From the NCBI GenBank assembly GCA_001304215.1, contig LJVB01000019.1, forward strand, positions 1-33,070: DNA of 33,070 bases, written 5' to 3'. The notes beneath the pieces were generated by a model that did not search any database, had not been told where the DNA came from, and saw only the letters and a list, made by a program, of their open reading frames with translations. Positions 25,566 to 33,070 of the stretch are shown piece after piece. Within the stretch, counting starts at the first letter, position 1. Every line of letters starts with the position of its first letter. Origin of the DNA: Acidithiobacillales bacterium SM1_46 (lineage in GTDB: Bacteria > Pseudomonadota > Gammaproteobacteria > Acidiferrobacterales > Sulfurifustaceae). The translations under genes and the position numbers were made by a program.

Positions 25566-27134
25566 TCAAGTCGCAACCAGGCGAGCACGCACGGCGCGCG
25601 CGATTTCCTCCGATAGCGGCAAGCTTTCGGTGTCGAATTCGATCACCAACTCCCGTTCGTCGCCGACGATCGGTTCGAGCCCCGCGAGCTGGCGTGCCAG
25701 AACGTCGAGGTTTGCCTCCGATGCGTCGCGACCGGCGACCGCACGGGTCGCGATCCGCGCGCGCAACGTCTGCTCAGTTGCACGCGTCGCCAGTACAAGG
25801 AAGGGAATATCGAGTGAGCGCGCCAGTTCAGCAAAAGCCTTGCGCTGTGCGGCCTGAAGAAAAGTCGCATCGACGATCGCCGTCATACCCCCCTGCAGAA
25901 CGGCGCGCGCGAGACTTGCGAGGCGTGCGTAGGTTTCGCGCGTAACCGACTCAGCATAGAGCCCGGTGGCAACTCCCGAGCCACTACGTGCCTCGGCACT
26001 CAGGCCTTGCAATCGTTTTCGCTCCACATCGCTGCGGATGCGAATGGCGCCAAGCGATTCGACGAGCCCTTGCGTCAGGAAGGTCTTGCCGGAGCCGGAC
26101 AGACCATGGGTGATCAGCAGTCCCGAACTGCCGGTCCGCGTGTAGCCCTGCGCGAGCTCCAGGTAGCTGCCCAAGTCCTTCTCCGCGCGGGTGCGGTCGG
26201 TCACGCCGATCGCTGCCTGACCGAGGCGGATGGCGGCCACCTTGGCGCGTACCAGGGCCCGATAGACCTGATAGAAGCGCAGCAAGCGCACCCCCGCATA
26301 GTCACCGGTGTGCTCCAGATAGCCGTTGACGAACCGCCACGCGAGATCCTTGCGTCCGCGATCGTCCAGATCCATGGTTGCGAAGGCGAGTTCGCTGATT
26401 ATGTCGATCCAGCGAAGGTTGGCGTTGAATTCGAGGCAGTCGAACAGCACCACTTCACCTTCCAGCAGTGCCATATTGGCCAGATGGGCGTCGCCATGGC
26501 ACTCACGCACAAAGCCCTCGCGCTTGCGAGCGGCGAGCACCGGTGCCAGTTGTTCATAGGTTCGCGCGGTCCACCGCTCCAGCTGTGCGAGAAGGCCATG
26601 CCGGCCCGCCTCCACCCGCGGGCGGATCTGCTCGAAGTTCTCGCGCATGGGAGCGAGAACCACTGCGGGTTCGCCGAAAGGGGTTTCGGGCCGAGCAACC
26701 AGAATCTCGCCATGGAAGCGCGCCAATTCCCGGGCTAGGGAATCGATGTGTTCGGGTCGTAGCTCGCCCCGGGCAAGCACGCGATCGAGCTGGGCGTCCT
26801 GGGCAAACTGGCGCATCTTCACGGCGTACTCGATCGGTTCGCCATCTCCGCCCGCGACACGCAGCGTCCCCGCCGATTCGGTGATGGGCACGACGTCGAG
26901 ATAGAGCTGCGGGGCGAGTCGGCGGTTGAGGCGCAGCTCCTCGTCGCAAAAGTGCCGCCGCTTTGCCAAGGTGGAAAAGTCCAGGAATCCGAGGTCGACG
27001 GGCTTCTTGATCTTGTAGGCGTATTCGCCGGTCAGCAGTACCCAGGAGATGTGCGTTTCAACGAGTTCAATGCGTCCGACCGGATGGGGATAGCAGCCCG
27101 GCTCAAGCAGCGCCTCGAGGAGTGGCGGCAGCAT
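25566..27134 (-). CDS. Fusion of an aminoglycoside-phosphotransferase-like kinase domain and a P-loop kinase
   Basis: The 522-residue product has two domains. The first (about 1-330) has an APH-like fold, with the phosphotransfer loop HGDAHLAN (213-220) and metal-binding FDCLEF (231-236). The second begins with Walker A HGLSGSGKT (343-351) and resembles the zeta-toxin/gluconate-kinase type P-loop kinases, with a following basic region (RIRSDVERKR). Such two-domain proteins are widespread and of unknown function; a role in resistance should not be assumed. The ATG follows AGGAAACCAGA, a fair ribosome binding site. It lies 59 bases after a PfkB-type kinase gene and may share its transcript. Confidence 0.82.
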   Translation of the reverse strand: MLPPLLEALLEPGCYPHPVGRIELVETHISWVLLTGEYAYKIKKPVDLGFLDFSTLAKRRHFCDEELRLNRRLAPQLYLDVVPITESAGTLRVAGGDGEPIEYAVKMRQFAQDAQLDRVLARGELRPEHIDSLARELARFHGEILVARPETPFGEPAVVLAPMRENFEQIRPRVEAGRHGLLAQLERWTARTYEQLAPVLAARKREGFVRECHGDAHLANMALLEGEVVLFDCLEFNANLRWIDIISELAFATMDLDDRGRKDLAWRFVNGYLEHTGDYAGVRLLRFYQVYRALVRAKVAAIRLGQAAIGVTDRTRAEKDLGSYLELAQGYTRTGSSGLLITHGLSGSGKTFLTQGLVESLGAIRIRSDVERKRLQGLSAEARSGSGVATGLYAESVTRETYARLASLARAVLQGGMTAIVDATFLQAAQRKAFAELARSLDIPFLVLATRATEQTLRARIATRAVAGRDASEANLDVLARQLAGLEPIVGDERELVIEFDTESLPLSEEIARAVRARLVAT

Positions 27135-27193
27135 TCTGGTTTCCTGTGCCTTGGGTCGTCTCCCGGGGTACGGGTCGATGAGGCGGTGCGGCG

Positions 27194-28126
27194 CTAGAGA
27201 TCGCCGCCAAAGGCCTCGCGGAATCGTGTGCCGAACTCTGCGCGCGTGAAGCGATGATTCTGCGTTCCCGGCTGCTCGATCTTGATGGTGCCCATGAGCG
27301 AGGCGATGCGCCCCGTGGTATCCCAGTCGAGGCCCTTTCCCAGTCCGTACAGCAGGCCGGCGCGGAAGGCGTCGCCACAACCGGTCGGATCCTTGATGGC
27401 GCGCGGTTTCGCGGCCGGAATATCAATGACGCGACCCTGGGTATGGATCCGCGATCCGTCGGCACCGCGTGTAACGATCAGCGCCTCCACTCGCGCGGCG
27501 AGTTCGCCGAGCGCCAATCCGGTGCGGTCTTCGAGGAGGCCCGCCTCGTAGTCGTTCACCGTCACCCAGCTTGCCTGATCGAGGAGCCGGAGCAGCTCTT
27601 CGCCGTTGAACAAAATCAGACCCTGGCCCGGATCGAAGATGAACGGAATCTTGCGCTCGGCGAATTCGGCGGCGTGGGCGATCATGCCGTCGCGGCCATC
27701 CGGCGCGACGATGCCGAGTTTCACCTTGCCTGTATCGCCCATGGTGGCGTGATGCGAATGATTCATCGCGCCGGGATGGAAGGCGGTGATCTGGTTGTCA
27801 TCCATGTCGGTGGTGATGAAAGCCTGGGCTGTGTAGGTCTCCTCGATGACCTTGACGCGTCGGCGTTCGATGCCCTGGCGGTCCATCCACTCCGCATAGG
27901 GGCCGAAGTCGCGCCCCACGGTGCCGAGCGGCTCGGGGTCGCCGCCGAGCAGCTTCAGGTTGTAGGCGATGTTGCCCGCGCAGCCGCCGAACTCGCGGCG
28001 CATTTCCGGTACCTGGAACGAGACATTCAGGATGTGCACCTTGTCCGGAAGGATGTGATTCTTGAAGCGATCACGAAACACCATGATGGTGTCGTAGGCA
28101 AATGAGCCGCAGATGAGTGCCGACAT
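27194..28126 (-). CDS. PfkB-family carbohydrate or nucleoside kinase
   Basis: The 310-residue product has ribokinase/PfkB landmarks: GGCAGNIAYNLKLLGG (47-62, the N-terminal GG motif region) and the C-terminal catalytic motif DPTGCGDAF with the general base D252. It phosphorylates a sugar or nucleoside hydroxyl using ATP. The ALICGSFAYDTI start resembles proteobacterial proteins annotated as adenosine kinase, but the substrate cannot be read from sequence. It is the first of two minus-strand kinase genes and diverges from the 68-residue gene at 28290. Confidence 0.85.
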   Translation of the reverse strand: MSALICGSFAYDTIMVFRDRFKNHILPDKVHILNVSFQVPEMRREFGGCAGNIAYNLKLLGGDPEPLGTVGRDFGPYAEWMDRQGIERRRVKVIEETYTAQAFITTDMDDNQITAFHPGAMNHSHHATMGDTGKVKLGIVAPDGRDGMIAHAAEFAERKIPFIFDPGQGLILFNGEELLRLLDQASWVTVNDYEAGLLEDRTGLALGELAARVEALIVTRGADGSRIHTQGRVIDIPAAKPRAIKDPTGCGDAFRAGLLYGLGKGLDWDTTGRIASLMGTIKIEQPGTQNHRFTRAEFGTRFREAFGGDL

Positions 28127-28231
28127 GCGCGATGGGATCCCGATAATGACGAAAGAGGCAGCGCGCTGGTGCCACGCCGCATGCCGGCCGATTCTGGCAG
28201 AAATTGCCGATCGCGTCGAAGACCTGCGTCA

Positions 28232-28260
28232 TTAACAGCGCCGGGCAGATTGGATATTCT
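28232..28260 (+). promoter_or_regulatory. Candidate sigma-70 promoter of the 68-residue gene
   Basis: TTAACA (28232-28237) and TATTCT (28255-28260) are separated by 17 bases, 29 bases before the start codon. Both hexamers are good partial matches to consensus. Confidence 0.45.
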
Positions 28261-28289
28261 GGTCACCATCGCCATCAACGGGAGGGGCT

Positions 28290-28496
28290 ATGTATCTCAA
28301 GCACAAGCCGAGCGGAGATGCGGTCGAAGTGCTCGACCTGGGGGCGTTGTTTGACCCGTTCCAGGCGAAGATCAGCGGGCGCTTCCACGCTGGTGAGGAA
28401 ATGCAGGATCCGGCCGAGTTTCCGAAGGCCGAGCTTTGTTTTCCCTCTGGGGAGAATTTGCCGCGCTGCTGGGTCGATCCGAACTATCGCAGCTAA
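28290..28496 (+). CDS. Small uncharacterised protein of 68 residues
   Basis: The product, MYLKHKPSGDAVEVLDL... ending CWVDPNYRS, has no membrane segment and no motif I can name. It is acidic to neutral, with two cysteines (LCFPSGE and RCWVDP) that could be functional. The ATG has a strong GGGAGGGG ribosome binding site close upstream and a plausible promoter, so it is likely expressed. I recall similar short proteins in sulfur-oxidising Gammaproteobacteria, but I cannot give a function. It converges on the VWA gene, with a short GC-rich hairpin spanning that gene's stop codon (28507-28528). Confidence 0.7.
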   Translation: MYLKHKPSGDAVEVLDLGALFDPFQAKISGRFHAGEEMQDPAEFPKAELCFPSGENLPRCWVDPNYRS

Positions 28497-28511
28497 ATAT
28501 CTGGCGGCCGG

Positions 28512-30638
28512 CTAAAGCGTCAGCCGGCGGTAGATGTCGGACACCTTGAGCGGCAGACGGCGCACGTCATCGACCAGCGTCCAGTTCACCGCGCCGTACA
28601 TGTGCGGCAGGTAGTCGCGCGCTTCGTTATCGATGGTGATGCAGAACGGGTGGATGCCGGCATTGCGCGCCTCGATCAGCGCCTGGCGTGTGTCCTCGAT
28701 TCCGTAGTCCCCGCGATAGCCATCGTAGTCATCCGGTTTACCGTCCGAGAGCGTGATGAGCAGCTTGGTGCGCGCCTCGATTTCTCCCAGCAGATAGGTG
28801 AGGTGGCGGATCGTGACGCCCATGCGGGTGTAGTCCTTGGGCAGGATGCCGGCAATGCGCTGGCGCACTTCGTCATTGTAGGGCTCGTCGAGGCGCTTCA
28901 CCCGGTAGAGCTCGCAGCGCATGCGCGTCATGCCGGAAAAGCCGTAGATCGCGTAGCGGTCGCCGAGGATCTCCAGCGCTTCGCACAGCAGCACCAGTGC
29001 CTCGCGCTCGGCGTCGTTGATCCAGCCCTTGGTGGAGCCCGACATGTCCACCATGAACATGACGGCGATATTGCGCTCGAGGCGCCGGCGCTTGATGAAC
29101 AGCCGTTCGCCGGACTCGCGTCCGCGGTGCATGTCGACCTGTGCCTCGACCAGCGCATCGAAGTCGACGTCGTCGCCATTCAGTTGGCGTCTGAGCAGAC
29201 GGTCTTCGCCACGCAGTGCCTCGAACGTGCGGCGCAGCTCCGGCAGTACGCCGGCGTACTTGCGCAGCGTGCGTTCCACGAACGGCTCGTCCTGTGGGCT
29301 CACGTTGTGTTCGCGCAGCACACACCAGTCCTTGCGATAGTGGCTGCGAGCGTGGTCCCACTCGTTGTAGAGAAATACTCCCTGCTCGCGGGTGGTCTCC
29401 GTGCCGCCCTCAGTCCGGTCCATGTCGGCCCGGTAGCCCCCGTCACCCGCGGCGACGAGATAGTCTTCGGGGATGTTCCCGAGATCCTGGATGATCGAGT
29501 CCATCAGCGCCCGGACATCGGCGCCGGGGGCGAGCGGCTGTCCGTCGAGCGTCAGGGAAAACTCGTGGCGCTCGGGGTACTGCGAGTCGGGCAGCGCTCG
29601 CAGTTCGAACCGCCCCGGGGTGCTGGCCCGGACGGCACCGCCCCGGGGGGCCTGCTCCATGCGCAGGCGTGCGAGCGCGACGCGAAACTGGTCGCGCTCG
29701 CGGGCAATACGTTCCCGCATCGCGCGTTCGGCAAGCTCGACATGCAGCACTCCCTCATAACAGTGGGGCGCAGGCGGCTCGGTCGCGTAGTGCGCCTCCA
29801 GCAGGGCAGCGCTGTCCTCCACGCTCGCACCGGGCGCCGCCAGCCGTTGGCGCGCCTGCGCCCAGGGCCCATCGCGTTCCTCGCGCCAGCCGCTCAGGTC
29901 ATCCAGTGCCATGAGGTCGCGATGCAGTCCGGGAAGCTCACGGGCCAGGCAGGCGATGAGACGCATGGTCTCAAACGCATTGAATACGCGTAGCGCCCGC
30001 GCCGGCTGCGGGTAGCGTTCGAGCAGATCCGGCAGCGCGTCGGCATGACGGGCGCTCAGCCTGAAAGTGCCATACCAGGTCTGCGCCCAGAGCAAGGCGA
30101 CGGTGGCCTTGTAGAGCCGCAGATTGTCGTCGCGCGTCGGGAACACATGCAAACGGTCCGGCAGGAACAGGCTGACGGTGTCGGTATACGGTTCATCGGC
30201 AACGTCAATGCGCAGCTTGCGGCCCGACAGCCCTTGCACGAACAGCTCGAGCACGTGGCTCATCTCCTCGAGCGCGACCCCGTTTACGGCAGCGGCGGCT
30301 TCGGCCGCGAACAGCGCAGCGCGGCCCAGGATGGCGCAGCCCGGGTAGAGTCCCTCGCGGTCGTAGACATCCATCGCCCGGATGATCCAGGCATCCACGG
30401 TGGGCGGCGGCATGAGCGAGAGCGCCTGCGGCGCGTTCGCAACGAATTGGTAGGCGAGGTCGGTATTGGTCTTGCAGATGACCTCCGCCCAGCGCAGTAC
30501 GTATTCCTGCTCGGCGCGCGTGAGCGGGGCGAGCGCCGACGCGAGCGGCGCGGCGGAATAGCGCGAGTACTGCACGAGTTCGAGCGCGGCTTCGAGGCGC
30601 GCCTCGATCTCGCGGGCAGTCATGGCCGTCTGGTGCAT
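28512..30638 (-). CDS. VWA-domain protein of the CbbO/NorD family
   Basis: The 708-residue product has a long helical N-terminal region and a C-terminal von Willebrand A domain with an intact MIDAS motif DMSGS (531-535) and a later TLSDGKPDDYDGYRGDYG segment. In this family the VWA protein pairs with a MoxR-type AAA+ ATPase. CbbQ/CbbO reactivate inhibited RuBisCO, and NorQ/NorD assemble nitric oxide reductase. The matching ATPase lies about 860 bases away on the same strand, with an opposite-strand OmpA gene in between. Neither RuBisCO nor nor genes are in the window, so I do not choose between cbbO and norD. An alternative start five codons in (MTAREIEARL) is possible. Confidence 0.85.
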   Translation of the reverse strand: MHQTAMTAREIEARLEAALELVQYSRYSAAPLASALAPLTRAEQEYVLRWAEVICKTNTDLAYQFVANAPQALSLMPPPTVDAWIIRAMDVYDREGLYPGCAILGRAALFAAEAAAAVNGVALEEMSHVLELFVQGLSGRKLRIDVADEPYTDTVSLFLPDRLHVFPTRDDNLRLYKATVALLWAQTWYGTFRLSARHADALPDLLERYPQPARALRVFNAFETMRLIACLARELPGLHRDLMALDDLSGWREERDGPWAQARQRLAAPGASVEDSAALLEAHYATEPPAPHCYEGVLHVELAERAMRERIARERDQFRVALARLRMEQAPRGGAVRASTPGRFELRALPDSQYPERHEFSLTLDGQPLAPGADVRALMDSIIQDLGNIPEDYLVAAGDGGYRADMDRTEGGTETTREQGVFLYNEWDHARSHYRKDWCVLREHNVSPQDEPFVERTLRKYAGVLPELRRTFEALRGEDRLLRRQLNGDDVDFDALVEAQVDMHRGRESGERLFIKRRRLERNIAVMFMVDMSGSTKGWINDAEREALVLLCEALEILGDRYAIYGFSGMTRMRCELYRVKRLDEPYNDEVRQRIAGILPKDYTRMGVTIRHLTYLLGEIEARTKLLITLSDGKPDDYDGYRGDYGIEDTRQALIEARNAGIHPFCITIDNEARDYLPHMYGAVNWTLVDDVRRLPLKVSDIYRRLTL

Positions 30639-30801
30639 GCGTGCAGTTTCGCGCCAACTGGTCCTTGTTGTTAGCGTATCACCGCATCGATCTGCCCGGT
30701 CGTGCGAAACTGTCGTATGCGGGAGCGGTCCTAAGTGCTGGACCCGCCCGCACAGACCGCGGGTAGCATTGTCCGGTTTCCATCAATAGCGAGGAATAGT
30801 C

Positions 30802-31494
30802 ATGAAACGAACGATCCAGGCACTCGGAGCTGCCATCATCGGGGCGGCGCTCGCACTTGCCGGCTGCGCGACGGACGAGTACGGCCGTACCCGTCCGCTC
30901 ACGGATGCTGAGACCGGCGTACTGATCGGTGCCGCGGCCGGGGCGGCGGTCGGCGCCGCCGCGAGCAAAAAGGGCAGGCGCACCAAGGGCGCCGTGATCG
31001 GCGCGGTCGGCGGCGGGATCGCCGGCGGCCTGGTCGGTAATTACATGGATAACCAGAAAAAGGACTTCGAGAAGCAGCTCGCCAGCGAAATCGGTGCTGG
31101 CGCCATCGAGCTCGAAACCCTGCCCGATCACGGGCTGCGAGTGGTGATGACCGAGCGCACTTCGTTCGATTTTGACTCCGCCGACATCAAAGCCGGGTTT
31201 CACCCGACCATGGACAAGATCTCGACCATCGTTAATCGCTACGGCAAGACGACGCTCGATGTCGTGGGTCATACCGACAGCGTCGGGTCAGCGCAATATA
31301 ACCAGGGTCTGTCCGAGCGCCGGGCACAGGCCGTGGAGCGTTACCTGCTTGGTCGCAATGTCCATCCGCAGCGCCTCACGGCCACCGGCCGGGGTGAAAC
31401 CGTGCCGCGTGCCAGCAATGACACCAAGGAAGGACGCGCGCTCAATCGCCGCGTGGAAATCCTGATCGAGCCGGTGGTGGCCCAATCCGGCTAG
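30802..31494 (+). CDS. OmpA-family peptidoglycan-binding lipoprotein with glycine-zipper
   Basis: The 230-residue product begins with a lipoprotein signal peptide and lipobox LAGC (lipidated C22). A glycine/alanine-rich zipper follows (about 40-80, VLIGAAAGAAVGAAASKKG and GGGIAGGLVGNY), then a C-terminal OmpA domain (about 115-225) with GHTDSVGSAQYNQGLSERRA and NRRVEI, the diaminopimelate-binding pattern. It is probably anchored in the outer membrane and tied to peptidoglycan, like YiaD/YfiB-type proteins. The ribosome binding site is GAGGAATAGTC. It reads opposite to the two ATPase/VWA genes on either side and ends six bases from the AAA+ gene. Confidence 0.92.
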   Translation: MKRTIQALGAAIIGAALALAGCATDEYGRTRPLTDAETGVLIGAAAGAAVGAAASKKGRRTKGAVIGAVGGGIAGGLVGNYMDNQKKDFEKQLASEIGAGAIELETLPDHGLRVVMTERTSFDFDSADIKAGFHPTMDKISTIVNRYGKTTLDVVGHTDSVGSAQYNQGLSERRAQAVERYLLGRNVHPQRLTATGRGETVPRASNDTKEGRALNRRVEILIEPVVAQSG

Positions 31495-31500
31495 GGCTAG

Positions 31501-32328
31501 TCAGAACAGCGAGGCGGAGAGCTCGTTCACCGCAGCCAGCATTTCCGGGTCATCGGTGAGCGCCTCGGCGATAGCGCCGCGGCAGGCAATGCGCGGGTCA
31601 ATGTCGGAGGCGATCAGCTTGCCGGCGTGCACCAGCAGGCGCGTGCTGGCACCTTCCTCCAGCCCGCTGCCCTTCAGGTTGCGAGTCATGCCGGCGAACT
31701 TCACCAGCATGTCGGCCATCGATTCGTCGACACCAGTTTCGTGCATGACGATCTTTTTCTCGAGCGCGGCCGACGGGTAATTGAACTCGAGCGCCACGAA
31801 GCGCTGGCGCGTCGACTGCTTCAGGTCCTTCAGTACGCTCTGGTACCCTGGGTTGTAGGAAATAGCGAGGCAGAACTCGGGCGGTGCCGCGAGTAGCTCG
31901 CCGGTTTTCTCCATCGGCAGCACTCGCCGGTCATCCGCGAGCGGATGAATCACGACCGTGGTGTCCTTGCGCGCCTCGACCACTTCATCCAGATAGAGGA
32001 TCGCGCCGGCGCGCACGGCGCGCGCCATCGGGCCATCGACCCACACCGTCTCGCCGCCCATGATCAAATAGCGGCCGACAAGGTCAGAGGCGGTGAGGTC
32101 GTCGTGACAGGAAACGGTGATCAGTGGGCGTTTCAGGCGCCACGCCATGTGCTCCATGAAGCGCGTCTTGCCGCAGCCTGTCGGCCCCTTCAGCAATACC
32201 GGCAGCCCGTTGCGATAGGCTGCCTCGAACAGCTCAACCTCTTTGCCAACCGGCTGATAGTAGGGCTCCTCGTGGATCAGGTATTCCTCGACTTTCAGAA
32301 CACGGGCTTTGTGGGCGGCGGCCGACAT
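31501..32328 (-). CDS. MoxR-type AAA+ ATPase of the CbbQ/NorQ family
   Basis: The 275-residue product has Walker A GPTGCGKT (48-55), Walker B ILYLDEV (about 110) and a C-terminal helical lid, the standard length for CbbQ/NorQ. Together with the VWA partner these ATPases act as chaperone-like activases (RuBisCO in the CbbQO case, nitric oxide reductase in the NorQD case). It sits upstream of the VWA gene on the same strand, separated from it by the opposite-strand OmpA gene. It diverges from qmoA across a 414-base gap. No obvious Shine-Dalgarno precedes its ATG (the bases are CCATATAT). Confidence 0.88.
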   Translation of the reverse strand: MSAAAHKARVLKVEEYLIHEEPYYQPVGKEVELFEAAYRNGLPVLLKGPTGCGKTRFMEHMAWRLKRPLITVSCHDDLTASDLVGRYLIMGGETVWVDGPMARAVRAGAILYLDEVVEARKDTTVVIHPLADDRRVLPMEKTGELLAAPPEFCLAISYNPGYQSVLKDLKQSTRQRFVALEFNYPSAALEKKIVMHETGVDESMADMLVKFAGMTRNLKGSGLEEGASTRLLVHAGKLIASDIDPRIACRGAIAEALTDDPEMLAAVNELSASLF

Positions 32329-32742
32329 ATATATGGGTGCGCGGTAGTCTACGGGCAGTCGTTGAGCGATTCAGTCTGACAAAAGAATACTACCACCGCC
32401 GGCGTGACATTGGTTGACGCCCCCCGGTACGGCGCCGAGAATAGCCGGCTCTCGCGCGGGGCATACTCTATTCAAGTGTTCTATCCCTGCATACGAAACT
32501 TCGATCTATTGCAGCGGTTTGGGCGGTGGCACCTCGCTGGATTGCAGGGTATCGTTGCCGTCCCCGCGGGGTACCGGGGCACATCGCAAGAAGTCCCATG
32601 CGATGCGGCAAGTGCCCGGATGTGAGGGATTTTTTCTTTCTGGCGCCCCGCGCCGGACGATGCACCAAGCCGCGCATCAATTAAGAAGGAATCGGCGGCG
32701 GTGCCGGGTGATTACTGATCTTTCCGTGGTGGAGGCCTGTCC
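32329..32742. other. Divergent intergenic region upstream of qmoA
   Basis: This 414-base gap separates the AAA+ gene from qmoA and holds no convincing gene. It contains the candidate qmoA promoter, overlapping GC palindromes around CCCCGCGGGGTACCGGGG (about 32567-32584), and a T-rich tract (about 32630-32640) roughly 105 bases before the qmoA ATG. The palindromes and T tract could form leader structure, but no clean terminator or attenuator is visible. Confidence 0.45.
32414..32442 (+). promoter_or_regulatory. Candidate sigma-70 promoter of qmoA
   Basis: TTGACG (32414-32419) and GAGAAT (32437-32442) are separated by exactly 17 bases. The predicted leader would be close to 300 bases. The -35 match is good and the -10 match partial. 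Confidence 0.4.
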
Positions 32743-33070
32743 ATGACAGCTGTGGTCGCAACAAACGAAACAATATTGGTAGTGGGCGGGGGTATCAGCG
32801 GCGTGACCGCGGCCCTTGAGGCAGCGGAATGCGGCAAGGATGTGGTGCTGGTGGAGAAGCAGCCGACCCTCGGTGGCCGCGTGTCGCAGCTGTACCGCTA
32901 CTTCCCCAAGCTTTGCCACCCGACCTGCGGCATGGAGATCAATTTCAAGCGCCTGAAGGTCAACAAGCGCATCCGTGTGCTGACCATGGCCGAGGTCACT
33001 TCCCTGTCCGGCAAGGCTGGCGATTACACCGTGGCGGTGAAGATCGCGCCGCGTTACGTGAACGAGAACT
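32743..33070 (+). CDS. qmoA: N-terminal part of QmoA (HdrA-like FAD protein of the Qmo complex)
   Basis: The first 109 residues are present; the gene runs off the right edge. They contain the dinucleotide-binding motif VVGGGISGVTAALEAAE and then YFPKLCHPTCGMEINFKR followed by KIAPRYVNEN, which resembles QmoA rather than the larger methanogen-type or sHdr HdrA. QmoA belongs to a membrane complex that passes electrons between quinone and APS reductase, used in reverse by sulfur oxidisers. The ATG follows GGTGGAGG. Genes aprAB and qmoBC would be expected nearby, outside the window. Generic HdrA is the alternative name. Confidence 0.82.
   Translation, partial: MTAVVATNETILVVGGGISGVTAALEAAECGKDVVLVEKQPTLGGRVSQLYRYFPKLCHPTCGMEINFKRLKVNKRIRVLTMAEVTSLSGKAGDYTVAVKIAPRYVNEN

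Noticed and set aside
28507-28528. Hairpin GCCGGCT/AGCCGGC spanning the VWA gene stop codon, as a convergent terminator
   Set aside because: The stem is only seven bases and has no T run on either side, so a terminator call is not justified.
28602-29993. Plus-strand open frame of 463 residues opposite the VWA gene
   Set aside because: The minus-strand frame contains the intact MIDAS motif and family length; the plus frame is its shadow.
32527-32546. Sigma-54-like motif upstream of qmoA (TGGCAC then TTGCA)
   Set aside because: The spacer between the two elements is nine bases, where sigma-54 requires five, so the conserved GG and GC are misplaced.

Overview
The window is a GC-rich chromosomal segment from a gammaproteobacterium that probably oxidises sulfur. 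The core gene order lptD-surA-pdxA-rsmA, the cluster glyQ-glyS-gmhB-plsC, ntrBC next to glnA, murU next to lptD, and a split B12-dependent ribonucleotide reductase (nrdJa/nrdJb) are typical of Gammaproteobacteria. The qmoA-like start at the right edge and a CbbQ/NorQ plus CbbO/NorD pair point to a chemolithotroph using the APS reductase-Qmo route (inference; perhaps an Acidiferrobacter- or Ectothiorhodospira-like lineage). No rRNA, tRNA, IS element, phage gene or CRISPR array was found.

Layout. (1) 1-1019: the tail of a membrane protein and a ModA-like binding protein. (2) 1026-5351: nitrogen control, with ntrB-ntrC on the minus strand, a strong terminator, glnA, and upstream of glnA a sigma-54 promoter with two NtrC boxes three helical turns apart. 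(3) 5355-7910: a minus-strand sulfur/metal cluster of a PP-loop thiolation-type enzyme, a TusA-type sulfur carrier and a CDF metal transporter. (4) 8092-10387: a divergent pair, a degenerate M48 protease homologue that has lost its zinc ligands, and mtgA. (5) 10437-15278: glyQ, glyS, a MazG-like gene, gmhB, plsC. (6) 15306-20763: the minus-strand operon lptD-surA-pdxA-rsmA, with murU diverging upstream. (7) 21528-22447: about 920 bases without a large gene, holding a 16-residue lysine/alanine peptide gene with an excellent ribosome binding site, several hairpins and a strong terminator. (8) 22448-25476: nrdJa-nrdJb with an NrdR-type box. (9) 25566-28126: an APH/P-loop kinase fusion and a PfkB-family kinase. 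(10) 28290-33070: a small conserved-looking gene, the CbbO/NorD-type VWA gene, an OmpA lipoprotein, the CbbQ/NorQ-type AAA+ gene, and divergently the start of qmoA.

How the parts fit. NtrB/NtrC should activate glnA through the sigma-54 promoter read here. The lptD operon, murU, mtgA, gmhB and plsC serve the cell envelope. The PP-loop/TusA pair suggests a sulfur-relay step. The MoxR-type ATPase and VWA protein probably form a chaperone/activase pair whose client is not in the window. The observations most worth a second look are the lysine-peptide locus with its structured leader, the zinc-ligand-free M48 homologue, and the PP-loop/TusA/CDF cluster.
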